Assembly (NCBI GenBank): GCA_028819075.1
Contig: JAPPMM010000018.1
Location: forward strand, 1 to 64,000
Source of the DNA: Gammaproteobacteria bacterium
Lineage (GTDB): Bacteria; Gemmatimonadota; Gemmatimonadetes; Longimicrobiales; Gaopeijiaceae
Length of the DNA stretch: 64,000 nucleotides
Direction of reading: 5' to 3'
The notes under the pieces: model-generated
Seen by the model: the letters and a program-made list of their open reading frames with translations, nothing else
What the model was told of the DNA's origin: nothing
The model's database searches: none
Shown here: positions 42,501 through 50,911 of the stretch, in pieces
Layout: each line of letters opens with the position of its first letter
Numbering within the stretch: position 1 is the stretch's first letter
Program-made: the position numbers and the translations under genes

Positions 42501-43187
42501 GACGGCGTCGAAACCCAGGTTGCGCGCCGCGATGCGCAGATCCGAGCCGCGCGTGATGGTGACGTTGCCCGGGGTCACCTCGATCGAGTAGGGGTTGACC
42601 TCCGCCGCGTCCGCCGTCGGCGAGAGCAGTGCCGAGGCGCCGGTGCGCAGGAAGGCCGGGCCGGTCAGGAAGATGATGAGGATGGCGAGCGCGATGCCGG
42701 CGACGGCCGCGGTCCAGCGGAACAACCCCGCCCGCTCGATCCGGTGTCCGCCATCCACGGCGCGCGCCTTCTTGACCGCGGACTCCATGAGCCGCTGCAC
42801 CAGCGCGGGCGAGTGCGCCGTGCCCGCGGCCTCGGGGTCGGCCCCCGCGTCGATCGCGCTCAGGACCGCGGCCTTGAGGGATGGCTCGTGCTCTTCCAGA
42901 TAGAGCGCGACCTGCGCATCGGAAGGCCGCCGCCAGAGCGGGCGCACGAGGAACCAGACTCCCACCACGAGCAGCGAGAGCCAAGTGAAGATGCGGAAGC
43001 CGTTCACTACCGCGGGGCTGAAGCGGCTGCCTTCCATCCCCCAGGAGGACACCAGGAAGGCGACCAGCCCGATCCCGAGCAGCGCGGCCAGCCCGCGCAG
43101 CGCGATGCGCATGCGCCAGCGGGTTCGCACGTGGCGAATGGCGTCGAGAAGCTCGAGTCTGGCGCGGTGGTTGAGTCGTGTAGGCAC
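39543..43187 (-). CDS. DUF4175 family membrane-anchored coiled-coil protein
   Basis: A 1214-residue protein. Helices at about 25-50, 60-80 and 155-180 anchor the N-terminus. A beta-rich region (about 200-520; VTPGNVTITRGSDLRI, DYGIRQLELVFSVNGG) resembles the Ig-like repeats of DUF4175. The remainder is a long, highly charged helix-rich region with Glu/Arg/Gln heptads (about 560-1000). A Gln/Gly repeat around 1010-1080 and a final conserved helix pair (LRDMTGAGFGPGG...FRQLIEEYYRSLS) complete it. It is the last gene of the long AAA/VWA operon and is probably an envelope scaffold. The start is supported by a GGGGGAGCAGAG-type site upstream. Confidence 0.82.
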   Translation of the reverse strand: MPTRLNHRARLELLDAIRHVRTRWRMRIALRGLAALLGIGLVAFLVSSWGMEGSRFSPAVVNGFRIFTWLSLLVVGVWFLVRPLWRRPSDAQVALYLEEHEPSLKAAVLSAIDAGADPEAAGTAHSPALVQRLMESAVKKARAVDGGHRIERAGLFRWTAAVAGIALAILIIFLTGPAFLRTGASALLSPTADAAEVNPYSIEVTPGNVTITRGSDLRIAARNLGFDAVDAELFLRTGSDGEFRPLSMLLAGDTGEEDVGEFEVVLFGVEDVTEYFVRSSGVQSDLYRIDVEILPYVDRLELVYDFPAYTGLPDRTIDDGGDIAVLRGTRVHLRAFPTIPAPRANLWRDDALASELTPAEDGSFTGSFVVEQNGFYHLEMESARAGLVPASPQYTIDVLNDQPPSLSFTRPGRDTRATALEEFFIEARANDDYGIRQLELVFSVNGGEEQTVELFGSGAAPLSEVSAGYTFFLEEYELVPGDIISYYAKARDNAGMGSQEAISDIYFLQIRRFDTEFRQAEQQPGGGGGGGGGGQMGGEQELSEQQREVISATFNLNRDRDRYSPEGFSEGLVVVRLSQERLRDQVATLTTRLNNRGVVRDPEFEQIAQLLPQAMEEMEAAMERLDAADPEGALSEEQQALQYLLRAEALYDEVQVSQQQGGGGGGGGGGPNADDLADLFELELDKLKNQYESVQRGERQQADEQIDETLERLRELARRQEQEAERQQRLANRSQGSAGGGAQNQRSLADEVEEEARRLEELSRMQSNQRLAETARQLQDAANAMREAAAARGGEAAADARSALDRLRAARRLLERDQSGRIERDAQDALQRSEELIEEQLDVAEESVDISGADQVTAERMRRLIERKNEMSTEVADLERQIDEMSAEAGSEQQQAAESFDDALRNIRDNKIRERIQYSRGLPGARSPDFTRDFEQQTTEHLMELRDQLRQASEAIGEPVDDRTMESLDQARDMVRNMESLNRRLQARADENARRGLGQRPGEEAQGQQGEGQQGQGRQGQQGQEGQQGQGGQQGQQGQGGQQGEGQQGQQGQGGQQGQGGQPGQGGQQGGGGGPDGLRDMTGAGFGPGGSGWARGLTPEDIRQFRGEYRERAREMADLREQLSDAGVGVEELDDVIRSMRALDDRRVYDDMEEILRLQTQILEGVKRFEFGLRRAAGEDDPERLLLSGSDEVPQGFRQLIEEYYRSLSRTPGG
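39980..40190. repeat. Gln/Gly-coding tandem repeat in the DUF4175 gene
   Basis: Imperfect units such as CTGCTGTCCGCCCTGGCC and TGCTGACC repeat about a dozen times, encoding GQQGQGGQQGQ-like residues on the minus strand. Strand-biased, low-complexity DNA like this is prone to length change. Confidence 0.7.
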
Positions 43188-43223
43188 CTCTGCTCCCCCT
43201 TCTCCGGTGCGATGCCTGCCCGC

Positions 43224-45347
43224 CTACGGTGCTCCCGATGGCAGGCTGGCGGCCTTTCGTGACAAATAATTGGAGACAATCGTCTCCAGTGCCAGAAGCA
43301 GGAACGCCGCCACCAGCAGATACCACCAGATTCCCTGGCGCCGTTCCCTGTCCTCCGGCCCGAGTTCGGCGCCGGCTGCGCCTTCCGCGCCGACGTCCGG
43401 ACTGGTGATGGACCCGGCGAACTCCTCGGGGTCCATCGCCTCGAGATCCGCTTCCCCGAGGTTGACGTTCACCGCGACTGCCGGTGTGCCCGGCCCTCCT
43501 CCCCCGCCCCCGCCGCGCAGCTCGTAGAAGCCCTGCTCCGCGAGCGCCAGAAAGCCGGGTCGGGCCGCTCCGCTCACGTCAATGGAACGATTGGAGGGCG
43601 AAAGCGCGACCAGTCCGTCCCTGTCGTCCTGCGCGACGCCGGCGAGGAGGCGATCGGCTTCCCGTCCTTCGCCCTGTCCCGAGAGGTTGAGCACGTCGTC
43701 CACGGTGTAGGAGGGCGTGGGAGGACGGAAGCTCCCGGCGTGCTTGACCAACTGGTGCACGAAGGGCAGGAAGATGGGCTGCAGGACCATGTCGTTCCAG
43801 TAGTTGTCGAGCATCGACGTCCACAGCAGCACACGGCCCTCGCCCACCTGCCGTTCCGCCAGCGCCACCGCGCCGTTGTCGAAGCGGGCCAGCACGCCCT
43901 CCGCCCCCGCGAGCTCCACGTTGCGGTAGCGGAAGAAGTTGGCGTCGGTGAGGTCGCCGCTGCGGGGGGCGGCGAAGAGGGCGAAGACGGGGTGGGTGTA
44001 GTCGATGCGGCCCAGCGTGCCGCCGCGGCCCTCGCGCCACTCCGGTTCCATCACCGGCCCCACCGGACCGGGGAGGAGGTCGGGCCCGTCGGCGGGCCAG
44101 CTGCTCCGTTCGCCGAGAATGACCACCAGGCCGCCGCCGTCTTCCACGAATTCGCGCAGGAGCGCCCCCACCGCCCCCCGCGGCGGCCGCGAGCCGTTGA
44201 GGATCACCACCGACCGGCCGGCCAGGTCGCCCGCGGTCATCGCACCCACGGTCGTGGCATCGACATCGAAGGCGGGATCGGTGCCGATGGCCAGCGCCTG
44301 GTCGAGGTACAGGCTCGGGTCCCTGGGCTCGCCGCCGTCCTCCACCACCAGCACCGAGAACCCCTCGCCCGGCGACAGCACGAAGTGGGCGACGTCGTTG
44401 GCGGGCAGGCCGTCGGCCGGGACCCGGACCGACCCGCGCGTGAACGGTTCGCTCAGGGTGAACGCCGGCAGCGTGACCAGCGCGGTGGCGTTGGGCCCGA
44501 GCGTTGCCGCCGCCGACCCGACCGGTCTGCCGTCCAGCTCCAGGACCACCTCCACCTCCTCGACCTCGCGATCCCCGGAGTTGACGAGGCGGGCCAGGGT
44601 CTCGACCCTCTCCAGCCCGTCGCGGTAGCTTCGCTGGAAGAGGAGCTGGCCGACGGCCAGGTCGCCCTCGTACGGTCCGGTTACCACCACCGGGTCCACG
44701 GTGGTCCCCGGAGGCAGGCGCGCCCCTTCGTCGCCGTCCCATCCCTCGCGCTGGAAGTCGGAGATCACCACGGCGTGCCGGCCCGGGAGGTTCGACTGCT
44801 CCAACACGGTGCGCGCGAGGTCGAGCGCGGGGCCGAAGCGGGTGGCGCCGGAGCCCGGCTCGGCCGTATCCAGGGCGGCGAAGAGCACCGTGCGGTCGGT
44901 GGTCGAGCGAACCGCCAGGGTGGCGCCGGCCGAGAAGAACACCAGCGAGGCGCGGTCCTCCGGGCCCAGTTGGCGGACCGCCGCGCGGGCGCCGGCAAGG
45001 GCGTCTGCCCACCGGTCGCCGTAGTCCATGCTGTACGAACGATCGACGAGGATCACCACCTCGCGCGCCACCGGCGCTCCCCCCAGGGCGACATCGTCGC
45101 GGTCCATGAACGGGCGCGCGAATGCGGCGATGAGCAAACTCAGCGCCGCGAGCCGCATCAGCAGCAACAGCCAGTGGCGAATCTTCTGGCGCCGCGTCGA
45201 CTTGTAGGGAACCCGCGCGAGGAACATCAGCGAGGGAAACTCGACCACCTCCTTGCGGTCCTTCTGCACCAGGTGCACGAGCACCGGCCACACCAGGAAG
45301 CCGAGGCCCAGGAGGAACAGGGGGGCGAGGAAGGCGAGGGCACTCAT
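43224..45347 (-). CDS. BatA-like VWA membrane protein
   Basis: A 707-residue inner-membrane protein. The N-terminal BatA signature LAFLAPLFLLGLGFLVWPVLVHL is followed by HWLLLLMRLAALSLLIAAFARPF, then a VWA domain with MIDAS motif DRSYS (about residue 100). After a beta-rich domain comes a glutamine-amidotransferase-like fold (VVILNGSRPPRGAVGALLREFVEDGGGLVVILGE) and a C-terminal helix. This is the usual form of the BatA partner in MoxR-DUF58 operons. The start overlaps the DUF58 stop as ATGA. A Gly-rich loop near residue 605 is unusual but harmless. Confidence 0.86.
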   Translation of the reverse strand: MSALAFLAPLFLLGLGFLVWPVLVHLVQKDRKEVVEFPSLMFLARVPYKSTRRQKIRHWLLLLMRLAALSLLIAAFARPFMDRDDVALGGAPVAREVVILVDRSYSMDYGDRWADALAGARAAVRQLGPEDRASLVFFSAGATLAVRSTTDRTVLFAALDTAEPGSGATRFGPALDLARTVLEQSNLPGRHAVVISDFQREGWDGDEGARLPPGTTVDPVVVTGPYEGDLAVGQLLFQRSYRDGLERVETLARLVNSGDREVEEVEVVLELDGRPVGSAAATLGPNATALVTLPAFTLSEPFTRGSVRVPADGLPANDVAHFVLSPGEGFSVLVVEDGGEPRDPSLYLDQALAIGTDPAFDVDATTVGAMTAGDLAGRSVVILNGSRPPRGAVGALLREFVEDGGGLVVILGERSSWPADGPDLLPGPVGPVMEPEWREGRGGTLGRIDYTHPVFALFAAPRSGDLTDANFFRYRNVELAGAEGVLARFDNGAVALAERQVGEGRVLLWTSMLDNYWNDMVLQPIFLPFVHQLVKHAGSFRPPTPSYTVDDVLNLSGQGEGREADRLLAGVAQDDRDGLVALSPSNRSIDVSGAARPGFLALAEQGFYELRGGGGGGGPGTPAVAVNVNLGEADLEAMDPEEFAGSITSPDVGAEGAAGAELGPEDRERRQGIWWYLLVAAFLLLALETIVSNYLSRKAASLPSGAP

Positions 45348-46264
45348 CGGACTCGGGTCAGCCTCTGGCGTGCGGACAGGTAGCTGAAGAGGGCGTAGTC
45401 GAGGGGCGTCCCCGTGTTGAAGAGCGCGTAGTCGATACGGTGCTCGACGAAACGTCGCGACAGCGTCTCGGTGTGGTCGCGGATGAGTTCGCGGTACCCC
45501 TCCCGGAGCCGCCCCGGCACCACGGGCAGGCGCGCCTCGGACTCGAGGTCCTGGAAGCTTGCCGGCCTCTCAAAGGGAAAGTCGAGCTCGGCGGGATCCA
45601 GAAGATGGAAGACGATGACGTCGTGGCCGGCGTAGCGCAGATCCTTCACCGCGTCCACCACCGCCTGGGGCTCCTCGTAGAAATCCGAGATCACCACCAT
45701 GATGCCCCGCCGCCCGATGCGGCCGGTAAGCTCGAAGAGCGGTTCGGCCAGGGTGCCGGCGCCCCCGGCCTCGATGCGGTCGATGGCGTGTAGCACGAGG
45801 TCGAGGTGACCGGCCGCCGGCGGGATGTAGTCCACGATCTCCCCGGCGATGGTGAGGAGGCCCACCCGGTCCCTCTGCTGCCTGGAGAAGTACGTCAGGC
45901 ACGCCGCCAGGTAACGCCCGTAGTCCAGCTTGGAGATACCGTCCTGCTGGAAGGTCATGGAGCGGGAGATGTCGAGGACGACGAGGAAGTTGGCGTTCGA
46001 ATCCGCCTCGTAGTGCTTCAGGTAGAAGCGGTCGCTGCGCGCGAAAAGGCGCCAGTCGATTCTGCGTATGTCGTCGCCGGGCATGTACTGCCGGTGCTCG
46101 GCGAAGTCGACCGAGAGCCCCAGGAAGGGGGCCCGGTGCAGCCCGCTGATGAAGCCGTCCACCACCGTGCGCGCCAGCAGCTCGAGGTTGTGGATGCGCC
46201 CGAGGACCTGCGGGTCGATGAACCCGGTCCCCGGACCGGTCGGGCGGACGGCGGTGCGCGCCAT
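45344..46264 (-). CDS. DUF58 domain protein
   Basis: A 306-residue soluble protein with the family signature DIRRIDWRLFARSDRFYLKHYEADSN and a VWA-like second half starting at LDISRSMTF (MIDAS-like DISRS). DUF58 proteins act with MoxR ATPases and BatA-type membrane proteins; the precise biochemical role is unsettled. It lies between the MoxR gene (one base apart) and the BatA-like gene (overlapping). Confidence 0.9.
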   Translation of the reverse strand: MARTAVRPTGPGTGFIDPQVLGRIHNLELLARTVVDGFISGLHRAPFLGLSVDFAEHRQYMPGDDIRRIDWRLFARSDRFYLKHYEADSNANFLVVLDISRSMTFQQDGISKLDYGRYLAACLTYFSRQQRDRVGLLTIAGEIVDYIPPAAGHLDLVLHAIDRIEAGGAGTLAEPLFELTGRIGRRGIMVVISDFYEEPQAVVDAVKDLRYAGHDVIVFHLLDPAELDFPFERPASFQDLESEARLPVVPGRLREGYRELIRDHTETLSRRFVEHRIDYALFNTGTPLDYALFSYLSARQRLTRVR

Positions 46265-46265
46265 G

Positions 46266-47327
46266 CTACATCCCGGAAGAAGGCGTGGGGACCTGGGTGA
46301 TCAGCTCGTCGATGATCTCGTCGGTGGTGATCCCTTCCGACTCCGCGTGGAAGTTGGTGAGCACGCGGTGCCGGAGCACCGGCTTCGACAGGGCGCGGAT
46401 GTCGTCGAAGCTCACGTGGTAGCGTCCGCGGGTGAGCGCCCGCGCCTTCCCGGCCAGGATGAGGTTCTGCGCGCCGCGCACGCTGGCGCCGAAGGAGACC
46501 CACTTGCCGATCACTTCCGGGCTGTCGCCGTTCGGGCTGGGGCGGCTGGTACGTCCGAGCTGCACCGCGTAGCGCAGCACCGCGTCGGACACGGGAACCT
46601 TGCGCACCAGCTGCTGGAAGCGGATCAGGTCCTCGCCGGTGACGGCGTGCGAGAACTCGATGTCCTGCAGCGACGTCGTCTCGCGCACGACCTCCAGTTC
46701 ATCGTCCTCCGGCAGGTGCTCCATGATGATGTGGAACATGAAGCGGTCGAGCTGGGCCTCCGGCAGCGGGTAGGTCCCCTCCAGCTCGATGGGGTTCTGG
46801 GTGGCGAAGACGAAGAAGGGCGGATCCAGGTCGTAGGTGCGTCCCTGGATGGTCACGCGGTGTTCCTGCATCGCCTCCAGCAGCGCCGACTGGGTCTTCG
46901 GCGGAGTCCGGTTGATTTCGTCGGCGAGCAGGATGTTGGTGAACACGGGGCCGGGAGCGAACACCATGGTGCGCCTCCCGGTCTTGGGGTCCTCCTGGAT
47001 GATGTCGGTTCCGGTGATGTCCGAGGGCATCAGGTCGGGGGTGAACTGGATGCGCGCGAAGTTCAGGTCCAGCACCTGCGCCATGGTGTGCACGAGCAGC
47101 GTCTTCGCCAGCCCGGGCACCCCCACGATCAGGCTGTTGCCGCCCACGAACAGGGTGAGCAGGACCTGCTCGATGACTTCGTCCTGCCCGATGATGACCT
47201 TGCGCAGCTCGCTGAGGATCTGGTCGCGGCCGGCGGTCATGCGCGCGGCCAGCGCGACGTCGTCCGTGTCTTCGAGGGACGGAAGGGCGTCGGCGCCGCC
47301 CGGTGCGGGTTTCTTGATGAAGGCCAC
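46266..47327 (-). CDS. MoxR-family AAA+ ATPase
   Basis: A 353-residue chaperone-like ATPase. Walker A GVPGLAKT, Walker B LLADEINRTPPKTQSALLEAMQE, sensor 1 FATQNPIE and the helical lid LIRFQQLVRKVPVSDAVLRYAV are all present. MoxR proteins remodel or activate partner VWA proteins, which here are encoded before and after it. The 25-residue N-terminal tail (PGGADALPSLEDTDD) is acidic and presumably disordered. Confidence 0.93.
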   Translation of the reverse strand: MAFIKKPAPGGADALPSLEDTDDVALAARMTAGRDQILSELRKVIIGQDEVIEQVLLTLFVGGNSLIVGVPGLAKTLLVHTMAQVLDLNFARIQFTPDLMPSDITGTDIIQEDPKTGRRTMVFAPGPVFTNILLADEINRTPPKTQSALLEAMQEHRVTIQGRTYDLDPPFFVFATQNPIELEGTYPLPEAQLDRFMFHIIMEHLPEDDELEVVRETTSLQDIEFSHAVTGEDLIRFQQLVRKVPVSDAVLRYAVQLGRTSRPSPNGDSPEVIGKWVSFGASVRGAQNLILAGKARALTRGRYHVSFDDIRALSKPVLRHRVLTNFHAESEGITTDEIIDELITQVPTPSSGM

Positions 47328-47378
47328 TCTGGTTTCTCCGGGAGCCCCCGAGGGGGAAGGGATGGGATGGAACGGAGG

Positions 47379-48254
47379 TCAGTGCGTCATCGCGTAGATG
47401 ATGTAATTGACACCGAACTTGTACGCTTCGTTGGTCAGATCTATGGGGAGCCATCCGGAGTCGGAAAACTCCCAGTAGTCTCCCAGGTCGTTGTTGTAGT
47501 TGGCGACCACCATCAGCCGCTTCGCGGGATCGTTGTCTTCGAAGATGCCATGGTACTCTGGCCAGCCGCCTCTGTAGGGAGGCGCCAGCGCCTCGGGATC
47601 GGAGATCTCGAAGAACGAGTCGAAGACGGTCGGCAGGGGGTCCAGATCGGGGAGGTCGTAAAACACCCCTTCGGGAAGCACCCGCATCATCTGGGCCTCG
47701 AAGTTGGCCCAGTCGCGCGGGCCACCGAAGTCGTCGAAGATCACGAAGCCGCCCTTGAGGAGATAGCTCCTGAGCCCCTCCTTTTCCGCCTCGTCCATCT
47801 GCCAGAAGCCGGGCTCGGAGACGTAGGCCAGCGGGTAGCTGTGGAGCTCAGGGTCGTCGAAGGTGAGGATGTTGCTGCCGCCCTCGTAGGTGTTCAGGAG
47901 GGTGGTCGCGGTCAGGATCCTGGCCAGGTTGCGCTCGGCCCTCGGGTAGTCGTGCGCCCAGGGCGGCTGACCCCAGCCCCGCCGGCCACCCGGCAGGAAG
48001 CTGCGAGGCATCCCCCGCCCCCCGGAGACGTCGGTTCGGATGCGCACGAAGGTGAAGCGGCCGTCGTAGGGGATGTTCGCTTCCTGGACGGGGGCCTCCG
48101 GCGAACCGGGCGCCGCCGGGGTCGCGAGGGACGGGCGAGCTTCCGGGGTCGGCTCGTTGGCCGCGATGTCCGAACCGGTTGCGGCGGCCGCGAGCAAGCA
48201 CGCGGCGGCGGTTGCTGCGAGCCCCGCCATCCCTACCAGCGCCCGCGTCACCAT
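47379..48254 (-). CDS. DUF4159 protein (second copy)
   Basis: A 291-residue exported protein. A signal peptide (ALVGMAGLAATAAACLLAAA) precedes a Pro/Glu-rich linker and the DUF4159 domain: FTFVRIRTD, AERNLARILTATTLLN, LRSYLLKGGFVIFDDFGG, and the end FGVNYIIYAMTH. DUF4159 has a glutamine-amidotransferase-like fold without a recognisable catalytic Cys here. It is a paralogue of the copy at the head of the operon. The start overlaps the stop of the TPR-peptidase gene. Confidence 0.83.
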   Translation of the reverse strand: MVTRALVGMAGLAATAAACLLAAAATGSDIAANEPTPEARPSLATPAAPGSPEAPVQEANIPYDGRFTFVRIRTDVSGGRGMPRSFLPGGRRGWGQPPWAHDYPRAERNLARILTATTLLNTYEGGSNILTFDDPELHSYPLAYVSEPGFWQMDEAEKEGLRSYLLKGGFVIFDDFGGPRDWANFEAQMMRVLPEGVFYDLPDLDPLPTVFDSFFEISDPEALAPPYRGGWPEYHGIFEDNDPAKRLMVVANYNNDLGDYWEFSDSGWLPIDLTNEAYKFGVNYIIYAMTH

Positions 48255-50911
48255 GGTTGTGTCTCCGGGCTGCCGCGCAGGGTCATCAGCAGGTCCTGGG
48301 CGGCTTCGAAGTTGGGCGCCCGCTCCAGCGCGCGCAGCACCGTGCGGCGGGCGCTGGCCACGTCGCCGGCCTGGTACTGCGCCAGTGCCAGCTGGTAGAG
48401 CGCCCCGGCCATGTCCACGGGATCGAGCGCCACCAGAGCTTCGCGCGCGCGCACCGCGACGGGATGGAGCGCCCGACCGGCGGCCAGTTCGGCCAGCCGG
48501 CCGTGGGTCTCCTCGTCGAACGGGTAGATGTTCACGGCCCGCTGCAGGGCCTCGATGGCCCCCGTCCCGTCCCCGGCCGCTTCCCTGAGTTGCGACTCTT
48601 CCAGATTCGCCTCCAGGAAGGACTCGTCGATGCTGGTGAGGGCCTCGAGCTCGCGCAGCGCACCGCCGCTGTCGCCCCGCTGGATGTGGATGCGCGCGAG
48701 CAGCCAGCCCGGGCTACCCGGTCCCGCGTACTCCGGGAACAGGTCGCGGGCGCGGGCCAGGTACTCCTCGGCCTCGTCGAACCTCTCCTCGTCGAAGAGC
48801 TGCGCACCCATCGCCATCTGCGCGATGAAGTTGCCGGGGTGAGCCGCCGCCAGTCGCGCCACTTCGTCGGGAGCGCGCGAGCCCCGTTCACCCAGCGCGG
48901 GCAGGGGCTCGACCGCCGCCAGCGACCCGGCAAAGCGATCCTCGAAGTAATCCGTGAAGATCCGGTCGAAGCGCTCGATCTCCGTGCCCAGCACCCGTTC
49001 GAACACCTCCTCGGTGGTGGCGCCCGCCGCGTACTCGCGGAGCATGGCCACGAGCGCCTCGGGCCCGTGATCGCGCGCGATCAACTCGCAGACCAGGGAC
49101 GCCTGGTAGTAGGAGTGGACCACCTGGTCTCCATAGCTCGGGCGCACGAAGCCGTTGTTGAGTTGGCTGACCGGCAGGACCCGCCCCTGGTTGTAGGCGA
49201 TCAGAAAGCCCGGGTTCAGGTTGTGTCCCCAGGAGGGCGCCCCGCGGCGCTGCTCGTAGACGGCGAACCCCTCCGCCAGCCAGCGCGGCACGCGGTGGTT
49301 GGAGAGCGCGAGATGAAAGACGTGTGCGATCTCGTGCCAGAGGGTCGACGCCCAGTTGAACTCGCCCCGGTCGCGCGCGGACGGGGAATCCATGGCCACC
49401 ACCGAGCCGAAGCTCACTCCCAGCGCCCCGAGGCCGGCGAGCCCGACCGTGCGCACGGAGAAGTCCGCATGGCTGGGAAAGAGTTCGAGCCGGATCGGTG
49501 TGGGCGGTTCGTACTGGTAGCGCTCGGCCAGGGCCTGGTAGGTCTGCTCGGCCAGCTCGGCCACCAACGGGGCCAGCAGCTCCGCTTCCCGACCGTCGAT
49601 GGCGATGATGAAGTGCTCGGTCTCGGTGATGCGATAGCGCTCGAAGGTGTCGAGCAGATCGAGGGTGTTCTTGTACCACGGGTTGAAGGGATCGCCCGCG
49701 AAGGCCCGCTCCAGTTCGGCCTGGCCCTCCTCTATCGCGCCCACCCGCAGCTGGTTGATGCCCAGGATGCCGCGTGCCTTCCACGAGTAGGGATCGATGT
49801 CCACGGCTTCGGCGGCGAGCGTGACCGCGTCCGCGTAGCGGCGGGTCTGCACCGCCATGTCGGCCACCGTGGTGAGAAGACCGGGGTACTCCGGGTTCAG
49901 CGCGCGCACCTGCTCCCGCACCGCCCCGAAGTCTTCGTGGCGGTCGCGCAGGAAGAAGGTGGCCGCGAGCACCGAGAGCGCCTCCAGCGACGACGGGTTC
50001 ACCTCCAGGGCGGCGCGCGCCTCCTCCTCGGCCGCCGGGTAGTCCTCCAGACGCAGATGCAGGCGCGCCAGCAACGTCCGGGCCGGGACCAGGTCGGGGT
50101 TGATTTCGAGGGCGCTCCGCGCCGTGCCCATGGCCTCGGGCGAGCCGTCGAATTCGTGCGCCAGGGCCATCCCCAGGATCGCCTGCGGATGACGGGGATT
50201 GCGGGCGAGCACCTGCTGATACGATTCGCGTGCGTCGGGACTCCGGTAGGTATCGAGGAAGAGCTGTCCCGTACGCAGGTGCGGTTCCGGGTTGGACGGG
50301 TCGGCGGCCACGGCCTCGTCGTAGGCCCGCAGCGCGTCCTGCAGCAGTGGCGATTCCTCGACCCCCAGATGGCGCACGGCGATGCCCACCGCGGTGAGCT
50401 CGGCGGACGACAGCGAGGCGGTCCGGTTGTAGAAGTCGATGAAGGCGTCGAAGGTGCGCATGGCTTCGTCGCGCTGGCCGGTGCGCAGCTGCAACTCCGC
50501 AAGGTTTACGCGGGCGGTGACCTGGTCGTCGGCCCCGCCCGCCATCGCCGCGCGGAAGCTGGCCGCCGCCTCCTGATGGCGCCCCAGTTCCACCAGCACT
50601 TCGCCGAGCACGTTTTCGAGCGCGGCACCGTAACGGTCGCGGCCGTCACGGGCCGCTTCCTCCGCCGCCTCGTATCGTCCCACCAGGGCGAGTGCTCTTG
50701 CGAGCGCTCGATGCACGGCCACGGTGGCGTCACGGCCGCGCGCGAGCCGCCGCAACTGGCGGATGGCGTCGTCGTACTCCCCGCTCTCCAGCGCCGCGAG
50801 CGCGCTCGCCTCGGCCTGCGCAGCCAGCGGCGCGGCCACGGAAGGAGCAATCGCGAGCGCCAGCAGGAACGCGGCGCGCATCAGCGACCGCGGCTGGAAT
50901 CCGGCCTTCAC
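48248..50911 (-). CDS. TPR protein with peptidase MA-like metalloprotease domain
   Basis: An 887-residue exported protein with a signal peptide (LMRAAFLLALAIAPSVAAPLAAQ). It contains N-terminal TPR repeats (about 30-440), a gluzincin-type domain with zinc motif HEIAH near residue 522 and a downstream Glu in WLAEGFAVYE, and C-terminal TPRs (about 690-870). The zinc-binding set is intact, so it should be an active periplasmic protease or a substrate-recognition protein. The GTG start overlaps the previous stop as GTGA. It belongs to the AAA/VWA operon, so envelope protein processing is a reasonable guess. Confidence 0.85.
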   Translation of the reverse strand: MKAGFQPRSLMRAAFLLALAIAPSVAAPLAAQAEASALAALESGEYDDAIRQLRRLARGRDATVAVHRALARALALVGRYEAAEEAARDGRDRYGAALENVLGEVLVELGRHQEAAASFRAAMAGGADDQVTARVNLAELQLRTGQRDEAMRTFDAFIDFYNRTASLSSAELTAVGIAVRHLGVEESPLLQDALRAYDEAVAADPSNPEPHLRTGQLFLDTYRSPDARESYQQVLARNPRHPQAILGMALAHEFDGSPEAMGTARSALEINPDLVPARTLLARLHLRLEDYPAAEEEARAALEVNPSSLEALSVLAATFFLRDRHEDFGAVREQVRALNPEYPGLLTTVADMAVQTRRYADAVTLAAEAVDIDPYSWKARGILGINQLRVGAIEEGQAELERAFAGDPFNPWYKNTLDLLDTFERYRITETEHFIIAIDGREAELLAPLVAELAEQTYQALAERYQYEPPTPIRLELFPSHADFSVRTVGLAGLGALGVSFGSVVAMDSPSARDRGEFNWASTLWHEIAHVFHLALSNHRVPRWLAEGFAVYEQRRGAPSWGHNLNPGFLIAYNQGRVLPVSQLNNGFVRPSYGDQVVHSYYQASLVCELIARDHGPEALVAMLREYAAGATTEEVFERVLGTEIERFDRIFTDYFEDRFAGSLAAVEPLPALGERGSRAPDEVARLAAAHPGNFIAQMAMGAQLFDEERFDEAEEYLARARDLFPEYAGPGSPGWLLARIHIQRGDSGGALRELEALTSIDESFLEANLEESQLREAAGDGTGAIEALQRAVNIYPFDEETHGRLAELAAGRALHPVAVRAREALVALDPVDMAGALYQLALAQYQAGDVASARRTVLRALERAPNFEAAQDLLMTLRGSPETQPW

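Noticed and set aside
40365..43262. A 965-residue plus-strand open frame opposite the DUF4175 gene
   Set aside because: Low-complexity Arg/Val/Leu-rich composition typical of GC-rich antisense shadows, with no domain features, whereas the minus strand encodes a recognisable family.
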